Positions 51,995 to 62,064 of a DNA stretch of 63,476 nucleotides are shown one piece after another. The notes beneath the pieces were generated by a model. That model was not told the DNA's origin, ran no database searches, and saw only the letters and a list, made by a program, of their open reading frames with translations. This stretch comes from Phycisphaerales bacterium (GTDB lineage: Bacteria > Planctomycetota > Phycisphaerae > Phycisphaerales > SM1A02). Made by a program: the position numbers and the translations under genes. The first letter of the stretch is position 1. Each line of letters opens with the position of its first letter. Where the stretch lies: positions 1-63,476 of the forward strand of contig JANQEQ010000011.1 of NCBI GenBank assembly GCA_028278245.1, given 5' to 3'.

Positions 51995-53944
51995 GTGAGT
52001 GAGTGGACACAACACAACGACAGAGATCGCATTCTGGCGGCAACCGATCTGGTGCAGCTGATGCAGGAGCAGATCTCATTGAAACCCCAGGGCCGTGAGC
52101 ATGTGGGTTTATGCCCATTTCACGATGACACCCGGCCGTCGCTGCATGTTGTTACACACAAAGGCAATGCGTTTTATAAGTGCTTTGCCTGTGGAGCAGC
52201 GGGAAATGCGATCGACTTTGTCATGAAGTACCACGGAAAGGAATTCCGCGAAGCACTGGAGTTCCTGGCCGACCGAGCCAACATATCGCTCACACCCTAC
52301 AAAGGCCGATCCTCGTTGCAGAATAGTGATTCCAGAACCAGCAAGGCGAGGCTACGTCAGGCAAATCAGGTGGCGATGGACTATTTCTGTTCCATCCTGA
52401 GTCATCCGGAGATGGGGGTAGTTTCTCGCAAACTCCTCAAGGAAAGAGGATTTACCTCAGAAACGATTGATAAATTCAGTCTGGGAACAACGCTCGATGC
52501 GTGGGATGGATTCCTACAGCACAGTAGAAAGCGCAACCTGAGTGATGAAACCTGCCTTGCTGCGGGGCTTCTCAAGCGCAGGGAAGATACTTCGAGACTT
52601 TACGACACCTTCCGCAACCGTCTCATTTTCCCGATTTTCGATGAGATGGGTCATCCCATTGCGTTCGGCGGGCGGGCGATCTCAACTGATGATGAACCGA
52701 AATACCTCAACAGTCCTGAAAGTGCGTTGTTTGACAAATCCGCCACTCTCTATGGCATGCATTCGGCCAAGCGATCCATTATGGATTGCAAGACAGCGAT
52801 AATCACGGAAGGTTACACCGATGTGATTACCTGTCATCAGGCAGGGATATCCAATGTGGTAGCTACGCTGGGAACGGCGCTTACGGAACAACATGCACGG
52901 CATCTGGGGAGGATCTGCGACACGGTGGTGCTTGTATTTGACGGCGATGAAGCCGGCCAACGTGCCGCCGATCGTGCTTTGGCGATCTTCTTCCATGCGC
53001 CGCTTGATATCAAAATCTGCACGCTACCGGATCAACTTGATCCGGATGATCTCATTCAACAACCCCACGGCAAGGAACGATTCCTGGAGGCGGTTTCTAC
53101 AGCGCAAGATGCACTTCTTTTCAAGATGGAGCGTTTCCTGAATCAGTTGAGTCAGCGTGAAAGCGTAGCTGGGCAGCAAAAGCTGCTGGATGATTTTCTC
53201 CGCGAGCTTGCAGTATTGGGATTTAACGAATTGCAGGGGGTGCGAAAGCGGGCGGTCCTCAGCTCACTATCAGCACGACTCTCGGTGCCTCTGGGCGAGT
53301 TGGAAAGTGCATTACGCAGGTACAAACAACTGAGCCGTCCACGGTCGGCAAGTGCATCAGCACCGGCTGGGTCAACTGAAGCTGCATCAGGCTCAATGGT
53401 TGAATCGCAGTCGACATCAGATATGTGGGATACGCCGCTTCAACTGAGCCGAGGCCGACGATTGGCGGAATACGACATCCTGGCAATCCTTCTTTACGAT
53501 CCGAATGTGCTGACTGGCGAATCGACCTCGCAACCACTTGATTCTGATTCCGATCGATCCCCGCTAACTCTCGATGATTTTCAGGATTCCACAGCCCGAA
53601 GGCTGGCTCAAATTGTGCTGAAGCGTGCTGAGAATAATGAATCTCTACGGATGCAGGACCTGCTCGATGCATGCGGCGATGACTATCAGCGTCGAACTTT
53701 GTCACATTTATACTTCAAGGGGGAGAAATTATGTGGTGAGGATACCAATGATATTCACGTTGTCTGGCAGCAGGCAGTGGCAGCGCTGCGGCTATGCCAG
53801 GGACGTGATCACTATCAGCGCACCGTGACGGCGGGCATGCGTGATGCCAACGAACCCGATCGCGGACTTGAAGCGCTGCAGGAAGTTTTAGACCAGAGAC
53901 GACAACAGGGCGATTTGGCCGGTGCCATCGCCCAGAATGTTTAG
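51995..53944 (+). CDS. dnaG: DNA primase
   Basis: This encodes 649 aa and makes RNA primers for replication. The CHC2 zinc finger is CPFHDDTRPSLHV...FYKCFACGAAG (about residues 40-70). The RNA polymerase core follows, then the Toprim domain with ITEGYTDVI and LVFDGDEAGQRAADRA. The C-terminal part (after about 450) is a helicase-binding-type helical domain with a Ser/Ala-rich linker. The start is GTG at 51995. It precedes rpoD by 84 bp, as in the classical macromolecular synthesis operon, but rpsU is absent. Confidence 0.96.
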   Translation: MSEWTQHNDRDRILAATDLVQLMQEQISLKPQGREHVGLCPFHDDTRPSLHVVTHKGNAFYKCFACGAAGNAIDFVMKYHGKEFREALEFLADRANISLTPYKGRSSLQNSDSRTSKARLRQANQVAMDYFCSILSHPEMGVVSRKLLKERGFTSETIDKFSLGTTLDAWDGFLQHSRKRNLSDETCLAAGLLKRREDTSRLYDTFRNRLIFPIFDEMGHPIAFGGRAISTDDEPKYLNSPESALFDKSATLYGMHSAKRSIMDCKTAIITEGYTDVITCHQAGISNVVATLGTALTEQHARHLGRICDTVVLVFDGDEAGQRAADRALAIFFHAPLDIKICTLPDQLDPDDLIQQPHGKERFLEAVSTAQDALLFKMERFLNQLSQRESVAGQQKLLDDFLRELAVLGFNELQGVRKRAVLSSLSARLSVPLGELESALRRYKQLSRPRSASASAPAGSTEAASGSMVESQSTSDMWDTPLQLSRGRRLAEYDILAILLYDPNVLTGESTSQPLDSDSDRSPLTLDDFQDSTARRLAQIVLKRAENNESLRMQDLLDACGDDYQRRTLSHLYFKGEKLCGEDTNDIHVVWQQAVAALRLCQGRDHYQRTVTAGMRDANEPDRGLEALQEVLDQRRQQGDLAGAIAQNV

Positions 53945-54028
53945 ACAGAATTTTTATTCCGGTTTTTCAATAAGGTTCAATCGTTTTTGACAATGACGTC
54001 CATGGAACGATAAGACGGAGCGAATCAA

Positions 54029-55864
54029 GTGAAAGACATGCTTCCAGAAATGCATCCCACACTGCGTGAACTCGTGGAACTGAGCGCCCGCCGTAAGTGG
54101 ATGAGTTACGAAGAACTCAATACCACTCTCCCTGACGAGATGGTTGATCCGGAGAAGATTGATGAGCTGCTCGTTCTTGTTGAGTATCTCGGCATCGAGA
54201 TGATCGATGAGGAAACGGTGCGCTTGAAGAAATATTCAACTTTCCAAGCCCCGTTGCAGACCAATCTGAAGTTCAAACGTGACGATCCTCGCAAACAGTC
54301 GATGAATATGAACATCGATCTGGGTGAGGAAGCAGAATCCAACGAATCGACGGAGGAGATTTCTCCTCTGGACGATGAACCGAGTGATGAGATCCTCGAT
54401 GAAGTCGAAGCGGAAGCTGTGATCCAGGAAGCGATCGCAGAATCCGGGTCGAAGCGGATCGACGATCCTATTCGCATGTACCTCACGCAAATGGGAACAA
54501 TTCCACTACTCACCCGTGAGGAGGAGATTCGCCTGGCGAAGAAGATCGAAGCCACGCGAATGATCTTCCGTCGCCGGGTGCTGGAAACGGATTACGCCGC
54601 CAATCAGGCGGTGGACACGCTTCAGCATGTGCATGAGGGTTGTCTGCCGTTTGATCGGACAATGCGTATTTCCACTGCTGAGGAAAATGCCAAGGAAAAG
54701 ATAGCCTTGCGCATTCCTTACAATTTGAGGACGGTCCGTCGTTTGCTCAAGGACAATTCTCAAGATTGGGATCTGATGGAAGGTGGGACGCTGTCTGAAC
54801 AGCAGAAGAAGGAAACTCAGTCACACATCATCAGGCGCAGGCGTAAGATTGCGACCCTGCTGGAGGAATGCTGTCTGCGTATGACGAAGATTCAACCTCT
54901 GTTGCGGAAGCTGCAATCGATTAACAGGAAGATCAGTCAACTCAAACGCCATCTGGCTCGCGCGGAGAAATACCCACACCGGTACGATCCGGAAGACGTG
55001 TATGTGATGCAGGAAGAGCTGGAGGGATTGCGAGGCCTGGTATTGGAGAATCCGGAAGGATTGAAACAGCGCGTGCGGGAAATCGAAAAGGTTTTCAATG
55101 AGTACGAGCAGGCCAAGCGTGATCTTTCCGGAGGTAATCTGCGCCTGGTCGTTTCCATCGCCAAGAAGTACCGCAATCGCGGTTTGCCCTTCCTTGACAT
55201 TATTCAGGAAGGCAACACCGGCCTGATGCGAGCGGTGGATAAATACGAATACAAGCGAGGTTACAAATTCTCTACCTATGCCACATGGTGGATTCGTCAG
55301 GCCATTACCCGCGCCATTGCCGACCACGCTCGAACCATTCGGGTTCCGGTTCACATGATCGAAACCATGAGCAAACTGCGAACGATTCAAAAGCACCTGC
55401 TGCAGGATCTGGGACGCGAACCGACGATTGAGGAGATCGCCAAGCGCGCTTCGATGAGTGTTGAGGAAACACGTCGGGTGATGAAGATTTCGCGGCATCC
55501 GATCAGTCTGGATCGGCCGGTCGGTGAGAGCGAAGACTCTCAGTTCGGAGATTTCATCGAGGATGAGCGTCAGGAAGCGCCGGTGGAATCGGCAGCCAGC
55601 GAAATGCTCCGCCAGCGCATCAATGACGTTCTGAAAACGCTCACCTATCGTGAACGTGAGATTCTCAAGCTCCGCTATGGTATCGGCGATGGTTATACCT
55701 ACACGCTGGAGGAAGTCGGACGTATCTTCAAGGTAACACGAGAGCGTGTCCGACAGGTGGAAGCCAAGGCGATCCGCAAGCTCCAGCACCCTGTCCGCCG
55801 CCGCCGACTTTCAAACTTCCTCTCCGGACCAACCGTGGAAGAGCAGCAGCCGACCACGAACTGA
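54029..55864 (+). CDS. rpoD: RNA polymerase primary sigma factor
   Basis: This encodes 611 aa from GTG with GGAG eight bases upstream. Region 1.1 is recognisable at the N-terminus ([20 protein letters not shown]). Region 1.2 is [22 protein letters not shown] non-conserved insertion of about 200 residues with coiled segments precedes region 2 ([20 protein letters not shown], then the -10-recognition helix [20 protein letters not shown]). Region 3 is followed by region 4 with [18 protein letters not shown] and the -35 helix [17 protein letters not shown]. All primary-sigma features are present. A strong terminator follows at 55891. Confidence 0.97.
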   Translation: MKDMLPEMHPTLRELVELSARRKWMSYEELNTTLPDEMVDPEKIDELLVLVEYLGIEMIDEETVRLKKYSTFQAPLQTNLKFKRDDPRKQSMNMNIDLGEEAESNESTEEISPLDDEPSDEILDEVEAEAVIQEAIAESGSKRIDDPIRMYLTQMGTIPLLTREEEIRLAKKIEATRMIFRRRVLETDYAANQAVDTLQHVHEGCLPFDRTMRISTAEENAKEKIALRIPYNLRTVRRLLKDNSQDWDLMEGGTLSEQQKKETQSHIIRRRRKIATLLEECCLRMTKIQPLLRKLQSINRKISQLKRHLARAEKYPHRYDPEDVYVMQEELEGLRGLVLENPEGLKQRVREIEKVFNEYEQAKRDLSGGNLRLVVSIAKKYRNRGLPFLDIIQEGNTGLMRAVDKYEYKRGYKFSTYATWWIRQAITRAIADHARTIRVPVHMIETMSKLRTIQKHLLQDLGREPTIEEIAKRASMSVEETRRVMKISRHPISLDRPVGESEDSQFGDFIEDERQEAPVESAASEMLRQRINDVLKTLTYREREILKLRYGIGDGYTYTLEEVGRIFKVTRERVRQVEAKAIRKLQHPVRRRRLSNFLSGPTVEEQQPTTN

Positions 55865-55890
55865 ATCGTAAATCAAGCCACTCACCTGAG

Positions 55891-55912
55891 CCCAGGGAAA
55901 CCTGGGTTTTTT
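55891..55912 (+). terminator. Rho-independent terminator after rpoD
   Basis: The perfect hairpin CCCAGG-GAAA-CCTGGG is followed directly by TTTTTT, 27 bp past the rpoD stop. The rest of the 286-bp gap to the next gene shows no further feature. Confidence 0.92.
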
Positions 55913-56150
55913 CATGGTCGGATCAGATTTCATGTGGATAGACTAATGAGCAATGAAGCGCTTCGGCTTTGACTCTCTTTCTGTATTCAGCGCAATCTGC
56001 GATAGCCTTCTGAGCAACCCCTTCCCCTTGCCTCCAGTTCCCTGTACGATGATTTCCACATGTGTCTCGGGGCTGTTACCAGAGACAATCGAGTAACTTC
56101 AGGATCCACTTCCAGCTACTTTCACGGATTCCGGGGATGGGAGGCAGCAA

Positions 56151-56666
56151 ATGCCTGAATCACAAAAATCCGGTTGCCTGCTGGCGATCTTCAATGTTTT
56201 TCGTGGCATCAATTCTCCACTCGAGGAGACTCCGGAACCAGCACCGGACCAATCAGACAATGGACCACTCCCCTACCGACGCAAGGATTACCTGCTAACA
56301 AAAGCAGAGCGATCGTTTTTCGGTGTACTTCAACATGCGGTAAACGAAGAGTATCTGATCTTTTCCAAGGTCCGCATTGGCGATCTCTTGTACGTACGTA
56401 AAGGCACAGAGAAACGGCAAAGATTCCAGAACTACATCAACCAGAAGCATGTCGATTTCGTGCTTTGCGATAAAGAGAGTGTGAAACCACTACTCGTCAT
56501 CGAGCTCGATGATTCCAGTCACCAGTCAAATCGTCGCAGGAAGCGAGATAATTTTGTTGATCGAGCTATGCAAGCAGCCGAGCTTTCGATCCTCCACATA
56601 CCTGCACAACAAGCGTACAACGTCAGGGAACTGACCGATCAGATACAGTCTGCAGTTGTTCAGTAG
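56151..56666 (+). CDS. DUF2726-domain protein
   Basis: This encodes 171 aa. The core begins LTKAERSFFGVLQHAVNEEYLIFSKVRIGDLL and continues with HVDFVLCDKESVKPLLVIELDDSSHQ. This is the DUF2726 pattern, a restriction-endonuclease-like fold with conserved DFV...(I/V)ELDD acidic residues. The Asp and Glu of that site are retained, so nuclease activity is conceivable, but the family is uncharacterised to my knowledge. ATG at 56151; an upstream alternative was not convincing. The 258 bp after it are featureless. Confidence 0.85.
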   Translation: MPESQKSGCLLAIFNVFRGINSPLEETPEPAPDQSDNGPLPYRRKDYLLTKAERSFFGVLQHAVNEEYLIFSKVRIGDLLYVRKGTEKRQRFQNYINQKHVDFVLCDKESVKPLLVIELDDSSHQSNRRRKRDNFVDRAMQAAELSILHIPAQQAYNVRELTDQIQSAVVQ

Positions 56667-56925
56667 CCTGCCTCTGAGTCCGTGTGAAGGCTGAACCATA
56701 GCCATGGATATTTTTGTGTTCTTTTATTTATCGTGACTTCCATCCCAACCTGAGGTGCTGTTCAAGGGGATAAGTCGAGTTCTGGATCGTCAATCACCTC
56801 ATTTTTCGATGAGTTCGGGTAAACTTTCGCGGACGATTGGTTCATGATAATGTTCCACTCTGATCAGCCTGGATGATCGTGTTATTGATGGATCAACAGT
56901 ATTTCTCAAGTGAAGGATCACAACG

Positions 56926-57369
56926 ATGCCAACAGCGAAGAGCCTCCTGGAAAAAACCGGTAAATACAAGAGCGATGACATTGCCGTTCTTCCGCCAAAC
57001 TCCACAGTTTTGGAAGCGGCGAAATTGATGAATGAACGGCACATCGGTTCTGTGCTCGTTCTGGCTGATAACGGCCTCGTTGGGATTTTTACTGAACGAG
57101 ATATTCTGGTTCGCGTTGTGGCGGAACAGAAAGACCCATCAAAGACACACCTGGCCGAGGTGATGACCTCTCCGGTTGCCTGTGCCTCACCGCACACCAC
57201 GCTGGATGAACTCCGTAAAGTCATGCGTGAAAAACGAATTCGTCATATTCCCATTGATGAGGATGGTAAACCTGTAGGCTTGCTGTCAATTGGAGATCTC
57301 AACCAAGCTGAACATGCAGTGCAGGAGCAGACCATCCATTATCTGAAAGAATTTCTTTCCCGGCCGTAA
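56926..57369 (+). CDS. CBS-domain pair protein
   Basis: This encodes 147 aa: a short N-terminal helix, then two CBS domains. The first is STVLEAAKLMNERHIGSVLVLADNGLVGIFTERDIL, and the second TTLDELRKVMREKRIRHIPIDEDGKPVGLLSIGDL. Such stand-alone CBS pairs (Bateman modules) bind adenine nucleotides and sense energy state; the partner is unknown. The ATG at 56926 is preceded by GAAGGA. A possible small opposite-strand ORF overlaps its 3' end. Confidence 0.93.
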   Translation: MPTAKSLLEKTGKYKSDDIAVLPPNSTVLEAAKLMNERHIGSVLVLADNGLVGIFTERDILVRVVAEQKDPSKTHLAEVMTSPVACASPHTTLDELRKVMREKRIRHIPIDEDGKPVGLLSIGDLNQAEHAVQEQTIHYLKEFLSRP

Positions 57370-57572
57370 ATCTGTTCACGATCAATCCCTTCGACCGTTC
57401 GGACGGGAAATGGATCTTCATTGAGTGCAAGCGCTCGATCATTAACCAGTCTCCCACATTTGGTCGGTGCGTAGATTGACATTCCATCATCGCGCTTTGT
57501 ATTACCAATTCCCTCCACAACACATGTTCCCAGTATCACAATGATGATGAGTTTGTGATCGACCTCTTCCAT
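57339..57572 (-). CDS. Possible small hypothetical protein
   Basis: This encodes 77 aa from ATG at 57572 (MEEVDHKLIIIVILGTCVVE); 89 aa if ATG at 57608 is used. Amino acid use looks natural, with a short hydrophobic N-terminal stretch, but no family is recognised. It overlaps the end of the CBS gene by about 30 bases. It is listed because the 418-bp gap before the tRNA is otherwise empty. Confidence 0.25.
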   Translation of the reverse strand: MEEVDHKLIIIVILGTCVVEGIGNTKRDDGMSIYAPTKCGRLVNDRALALNEDPFPVRTVEGIDREQIYGRERNSFR

Positions 57573-57787
57573 GTGTTCATGGAATGAACCGAAGGAGATA
57601 CGCTCCATAGCATGGAAGGATCATAAATGGATCTTCCCCGGATCTCATGGTTTGGAAGTCTATTCAAACGGTGATATTGTGACCCGGGATAATCGATCTG
57701 AATGGCGAAAAATGAGCGCCTGCGTTTGAGGTTCATCATTGACGGCCATCGCCCTTCCAGTGACAATGGGGTAGCTGATCACCACGA

Positions 57788-57874
57788 GGACAGGTGGCGG
57801 AGCGGCTGAACGCGCCGGTCTCGAAAACCGGTATACTCTTCGGAGTATCGTGGGTTCGAATCCCACCCTGTCCG
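57788..57874 (+). tRNA. tRNA-Ser (anticodon CGA)
   Basis: This is an 87-base class II tRNA. The acceptor stem is GGACAGG/CCTGTCC with discriminator G. The anticodon arm is CCGGT-CTCGAAA-ACCGG, with CGA at positions 34-36 reading UCG. A long variable arm (TACTC-TTCG-GAGTA) and the T arm GTGGG-TTCGAAT-CCCAC are all well paired. CCA is not encoded. It is followed after 26 bases by the start of the phosphatase gene. Confidence 0.97.
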
Positions 57875-57900
57875 CTTGTCCTTGTTTGATGAGAATTGCC

Positions 57901-59232
57901 ATGCCTATTAACGCAAAAAAAGCGCGACAGGATGCGTTGCAACGTGTGCTCAGAGTTGCACGTGAGCTGAGTGCATCAGCAGATCTCAAGCAGATTCTTT
58001 CTGTCATCATTGATGCGGTGCGTGATCTGCTGGAAGCAGAGCGAGCTACGGTTTTTGAATACGACGCCAAGACCGAGGAACTGTTTGCAACTGTTGCTCA
58101 CGGTCTCGGTGGTAAACAGGACGATGCGGATGCTGAAGCAAATGAAATTCGATTCCCCATCAGTAAAGGTCTGGCAGGGGAATGCGGACGAACAAAAGAA
58201 ATCATCAACATTCCCGATGCTCATCAGGATCCTCGTTTCAATCCGGAATTCGATCGAAAAACAGGCTTTGTCACACGACAGGTACTCACAATCCCTCTGG
58301 TGAGTTTCGATGATGAGCTGGTGGGCGTTGCGCAGGTTCTCAACAAACGACGGGGAATGTTTACGGATAAGGATGAGGAAATCGCGCTGGCTCTTGCGGG
58401 ACAGGCTGCGGTAGCGCTGAAACGATGTCGACTGATTGAAGATCGCATCATGCGACAAAAACTGGAACGCGATCTGGAACTGGCACGACGCATTCAACAA
58501 CGCAGTTTCCCCAGCAGTCTTCCCCAACTCGATCAATTTGAGATTGAAGCGTGGAGTGAGCCTGCTGAGCAAACCGGCGGTGATACCTATGATGTGATCG
58601 GATTTCCCTGTGAGGTCGCTGAGACACTGGCCGCAGGAACTGATACTCCGGTTGACCGTGCCCTGTTCCTGATGGCTGATGCAACGGGGCATGGGATCGG
58701 CCCTGCACTCTCGGTCACTCAGGTCCGCTCGATGTTGAGGATCGCCGCGAGAATGGACAGCGATCTGACCAGCATTGCGGTACACATGAATCAGCAACTC
58801 TGTCACGACATGCCTGAAGGCCGATTCATCACCGCCTGGCTAGGCGATCTGGATGTCGCAACATCCACTCTGACAAGCTTCAGCGCGGGACAAGGGCCAT
58901 TGATTAAATACGAAGCGGCGACCGGCGCATGTCACCGCACAGATGCCGACACAATTCCTTTTGGTCTGTTACCTACCGTGGAGATCAATATCAGTCAACG
59001 ATTGATATTCGAACCTGGTGATATATATGCGGTTATCTCAGATGGCATCTACGAATCAATGAATGCGTCGGGCGAGGAATTCGGCGCTCATCGAGTGGAA
59101 GAAATATTGCGGCAGCATTGTAAGGAATCAGCCTGCGGCATTTCCCTTGTTTTACGACAGGAAGTGGATGCGTTTACCAACAACGCGCCGGCAGCAGACG
59201 ATCGAACCGTCATCATCATTAAACGCGTATAG
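57901..59232 (+). CDS. GAF domain and SpoIIE/RsbU-type PP2C phosphatase
   Basis: This encodes 443 aa from ATG at 57901 (MPINAKKARQDA); ATG at 57889 is possible, and in-frame codons further upstream fall in the tRNA. A GAF sensory domain (about 15-170) contains LKQILSVIIDAVRDLLEAERATVF and FPISKGLAGECGRT. A linker helix LERDLELARRIQQRSFP, the usual RsbU connector, leads to the phosphatase domain. That domain has GGDTYDV (metal Asp), MADATGHGIGPALS and ISDGIYES. It probably dephosphorylates an anti-sigma-factor antagonist; no partner switch genes are nearby. Confidence 0.93.
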   Translation: MPINAKKARQDALQRVLRVARELSASADLKQILSVIIDAVRDLLEAERATVFEYDAKTEELFATVAHGLGGKQDDADAEANEIRFPISKGLAGECGRTKEIINIPDAHQDPRFNPEFDRKTGFVTRQVLTIPLVSFDDELVGVAQVLNKRRGMFTDKDEEIALALAGQAAVALKRCRLIEDRIMRQKLERDLELARRIQQRSFPSSLPQLDQFEIEAWSEPAEQTGGDTYDVIGFPCEVAETLAAGTDTPVDRALFLMADATGHGIGPALSVTQVRSMLRIAARMDSDLTSIAVHMNQQLCHDMPEGRFITAWLGDLDVATSTLTSFSAGQGPLIKYEAATGACHRTDADTIPFGLLPTVEINISQRLIFEPGDIYAVISDGIYESMNASGEEFGAHRVEEILRQHCKESACGISLVLRQEVDAFTNNAPAADDRTVIIIKRV

Positions 59233-59294
59233 ATTTATTGCCTGCATTTATAAATGCTGAGGCTACAAATCAAACTGACAACACACTTATGTCA

Positions 59295-61841
59295 TCATTC
59301 CTCGCACGGTCCCCACTCACCGAGGATCGAGAAAATGTCATCGATATTAACCGTACAATCTCCTGTCACATCGCCCGGGCAATAAGGTGGACAAGGATCA
59401 CTACACACACCCCAATACCCCAGCACGGCAAAGATATCATCAATATTAACTTGATCATCGCCATTCACATCGGCAGCACATGGGTCGACAGCAGGCCAGG
59501 CAGCGGTCTGCATCATTTCCAATACGGCGGAAATGTATATATCGTTTCCACGGCCTGAGATATGATGAACATCTGCACTTTGCCCGTCAACGGCGCGTTC
59601 ATTTCCCGTACCAACGGTTGGATGTTCATGAGCGATAACAGCTCCCGCGGAATTTTCCGCTGCATGATCAAGTGCATATTGCTGCCAGAAGTCACGGCCT
59701 TGTTCATCATCTTCATTTGTATCGAAATCGGGATCGCCACACCACCAGACCTCTGTATCGGGTGACACTGCATGAATCTCATACGTATAATCGTCCATAC
59801 ATGTTGCTGAGCTTCCCTGGGTAGCGAATAATTGCATCCAGACATCAGCCTGCAAAGCTTCCATAAAGTAAATACCATGGGAATGGAAAAGACCATTGAG
59901 TTGTGCATCGTAACTCCCCCCGTTCCTGCCAACCGGTCCAATAATAAATCCATCGGCTTCCGGATTGAAGCACTCAGCGAATATAACCGGTACAATTCCG
60001 TTATCAGCAGTTAATTTAATTCCCCGGAACACTTCCAGATCTTCAGGATCCAATCCCATCCACTGATACTCAACCCATATTGCTTCGACTGGACCGAATT
60101 TCAAAACAGAAGATGTGGAATCCGGCTGTTCCGGATATTTATATTCCACGGTGATTGCTGTTGAAATGCCATTGCTGGTATCGACTTCCTCTACGATTGA
60201 AATGCCATCCTCGCCCGATCCCGCTGAGATAAAGCAACCATGACCAGGCTCGATATCTGGAATGATGCCATCAAGAGTGAACGTTAGGGTTTCGCTATCA
60301 TACGTATCTGCCGGACTCATGATGTGAGTATAAACAGTTGTATCCAACGGTTGAGTTATTGGATCACCTTCAACAGTCACGGTTGAGGTATGCTGGTCGA
60401 CAGCCTTTTCCCCCTGATATATGAGATCACCTGCCCCGGGAAATTTTAGTACCATTGCACGGACTGTTAAGGGATCGGTCTTATCGGCAAAGAGCGTGCC
60501 CGGTTCCGGACGTGCTTTTGTAATGTAGGATCCTCCCGGCTCAATAACTGCTACACGACCAGTTGTCCAATAGCTTGGGAAGTGTTCAGAACCTGAGGAA
60601 TGGCTTCCAAACCTTCCGAAAGACACACTGTTGTAGGGTGTATATCTCGTATCGTAAACTTCTCCGATCAGACGCCTTACATGATAGAAGCCTGGTATTT
60701 TAGTCCATGCATGGTCCATTGTTGGATGGAATACACCAGCGATAACACTTTTTCTTGCTGGATATGCACCACCATAAGCAAAATTCTCAAGGGCACCATA
60801 AGAATAACTAACCCTGGTAATACGGCTATTACTGGATAAGACCACACGAATCAAACCATCAGGAGTGCTATCTGCAAACTTTTTTGCTTTCGGTGAACTC
60901 CTTGTTACATAGTGTTCACCAATGAGATCCAAGTCGGGAAGCTGCCGAACAAAGAATCCCGACCAGTCTTCACCCGCCTGATGCGGGCTTTCCATTGTCC
61001 AGTGTCCACTCTCCAACTGTATGATTCCAGCACCAAAGTACCCGCCAGTACTTCTATGGTTATATTCCAGTACGTTATTACTATTAACCAGGTCACCAAG
61101 TTCTGCTTTCTCTGCATTGGGATTAAAAGATTTACTTGGAGCGGTGACAATACCGTGTCCAATCATCCATTGCGTTCCATCAAGCCCGGTCATATTACCA
61201 GTATCGTTCTTGGCTGGTCCAAAATAGAACGGCTCTCCTCCATTCCACAACGTGTTGAAATCTGTTACATCAATCTGGTGTTCACGAAGCGCCCATAATC
61301 CTGCTTGGCCGGCAAAGCCGAACTCGCTGTCTACTGCGCCAATTCTGATCGGCCAAGGTGTTGAACCTTCCCATGCTGGATCCGCATCCGAATCAGTAGC
61401 AAGCGTTACAGTTTCTGACTGCGCCCACGCAGACAACTGCTGAGCAGTTGAATCCCACGACATAGCAAGCAGCATCCATTCTCCAACCGGGACTTTTGTT
61501 TCAGGGCTGCCATCGCGAAGGGGTACCAATAGTGTGATGTCAGAGCTAACTCCGCGCAGTTGGAAAGTGATTCCATTCTGATCGTCATCAATACCTATTC
61601 GTATGACTCCGCCACCATCAATCACGTTTGAATAACGACCCGGGTGATATGCATCACGCCTGATCCAGCCAATCAAACTGAAATCATCATAGTTATCCGG
61701 AATAAATACGAATGGTACTAGGCTTGTAGAGAATCTGATCGTGCTTTCATCATCATCAGTTACAAAAACCTGGGCTGAAGCAGAAGCTGCAAGCAATATC
61801 AGAACAGTAAATAGCACCGTTAACCTGCCACATTGAATCAT
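59295..61841 (-). CDS. Secreted LamG-like protein with dockerin-like C-terminal repeats
   Basis: This encodes 848 aa from ATG at 61841, preceded by GGGAAA. The signal peptide (LTVLFTVLILLAASASAQ) is cleaved near residue 21. A concanavalin/LamG-like domain follows (FSLIGWIRRDAYHPG... VGEWMLLAMSWDSTAQQLSAW). The middle 500 residues are beta-rich and unassigned. The C-terminus has two dockerin-like halves, DVNGDDQVNIDDIFAVLGYWG and DVTGDCTVNIDDIFSILGEWG, with calcium-type Asp/Asn patterns. In this phylum such tails are thought to serve surface anchoring or export rather than cellulosome assembly. The catalytic role is unknown. Confidence 0.88.
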   Translation of the reverse strand: MIQCGRLTVLFTVLILLAASASAQVFVTDDDESTIRFSTSLVPFVFIPDNYDDFSLIGWIRRDAYHPGRYSNVIDGGGVIRIGIDDDQNGITFQLRGVSSDITLLVPLRDGSPETKVPVGEWMLLAMSWDSTAQQLSAWAQSETVTLATDSDADPAWEGSTPWPIRIGAVDSEFGFAGQAGLWALREHQIDVTDFNTLWNGGEPFYFGPAKNDTGNMTGLDGTQWMIGHGIVTAPSKSFNPNAEKAELGDLVNSNNVLEYNHRSTGGYFGAGIIQLESGHWTMESPHQAGEDWSGFFVRQLPDLDLIGEHYVTRSSPKAKKFADSTPDGLIRVVLSSNSRITRVSYSYGALENFAYGGAYPARKSVIAGVFHPTMDHAWTKIPGFYHVRRLIGEVYDTRYTPYNSVSFGRFGSHSSGSEHFPSYWTTGRVAVIEPGGSYITKARPEPGTLFADKTDPLTVRAMVLKFPGAGDLIYQGEKAVDQHTSTVTVEGDPITQPLDTTVYTHIMSPADTYDSETLTFTLDGIIPDIEPGHGCFISAGSGEDGISIVEEVDTSNGISTAITVEYKYPEQPDSTSSVLKFGPVEAIWVEYQWMGLDPEDLEVFRGIKLTADNGIVPVIFAECFNPEADGFIIGPVGRNGGSYDAQLNGLFHSHGIYFMEALQADVWMQLFATQGSSATCMDDYTYEIHAVSPDTEVWWCGDPDFDTNEDDEQGRDFWQQYALDHAAENSAGAVIAHEHPTVGTGNERAVDGQSADVHHISGRGNDIYISAVLEMMQTAAWPAVDPCAADVNGDDQVNIDDIFAVLGYWGVCSDPCPPYCPGDVTGDCTVNIDDIFSILGEWGPCEE

Positions 61842-62064
61842 GATTTTTTCCCGATTATTTGTGAAACACTTTTTATTCACGTCATGAACTTGTTGCCCAA
61901 GTACTTCACTCCGTGGAAACGGGTTCATCGTCGTTTACCTCATCGTTTACAAATGATGATCTTTTCACCGGAACCCTCCTGGTTCCACTGTAGTGTATCA
62001 CGTCTGGATCGTATGACCAAGACAACTCCTGAAATTTTCAGTGCCAATATGAAATCCCGCGTGA

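Noticed and set aside
54821..55789. A 322-codon minus-strand open frame
   Set aside because: It is antisense to rpoD regions 2-4; codon structure of the highly conserved sigma factor produces the long shadow.
57850..57900. Extension of the GAF-phosphatase gene into the tRNA-Ser
   Set aside because: The upstream in-frame codons fall in the T arm and acceptor stem of a well-paired tRNA; ATG at 57901 gives the natural protein start.
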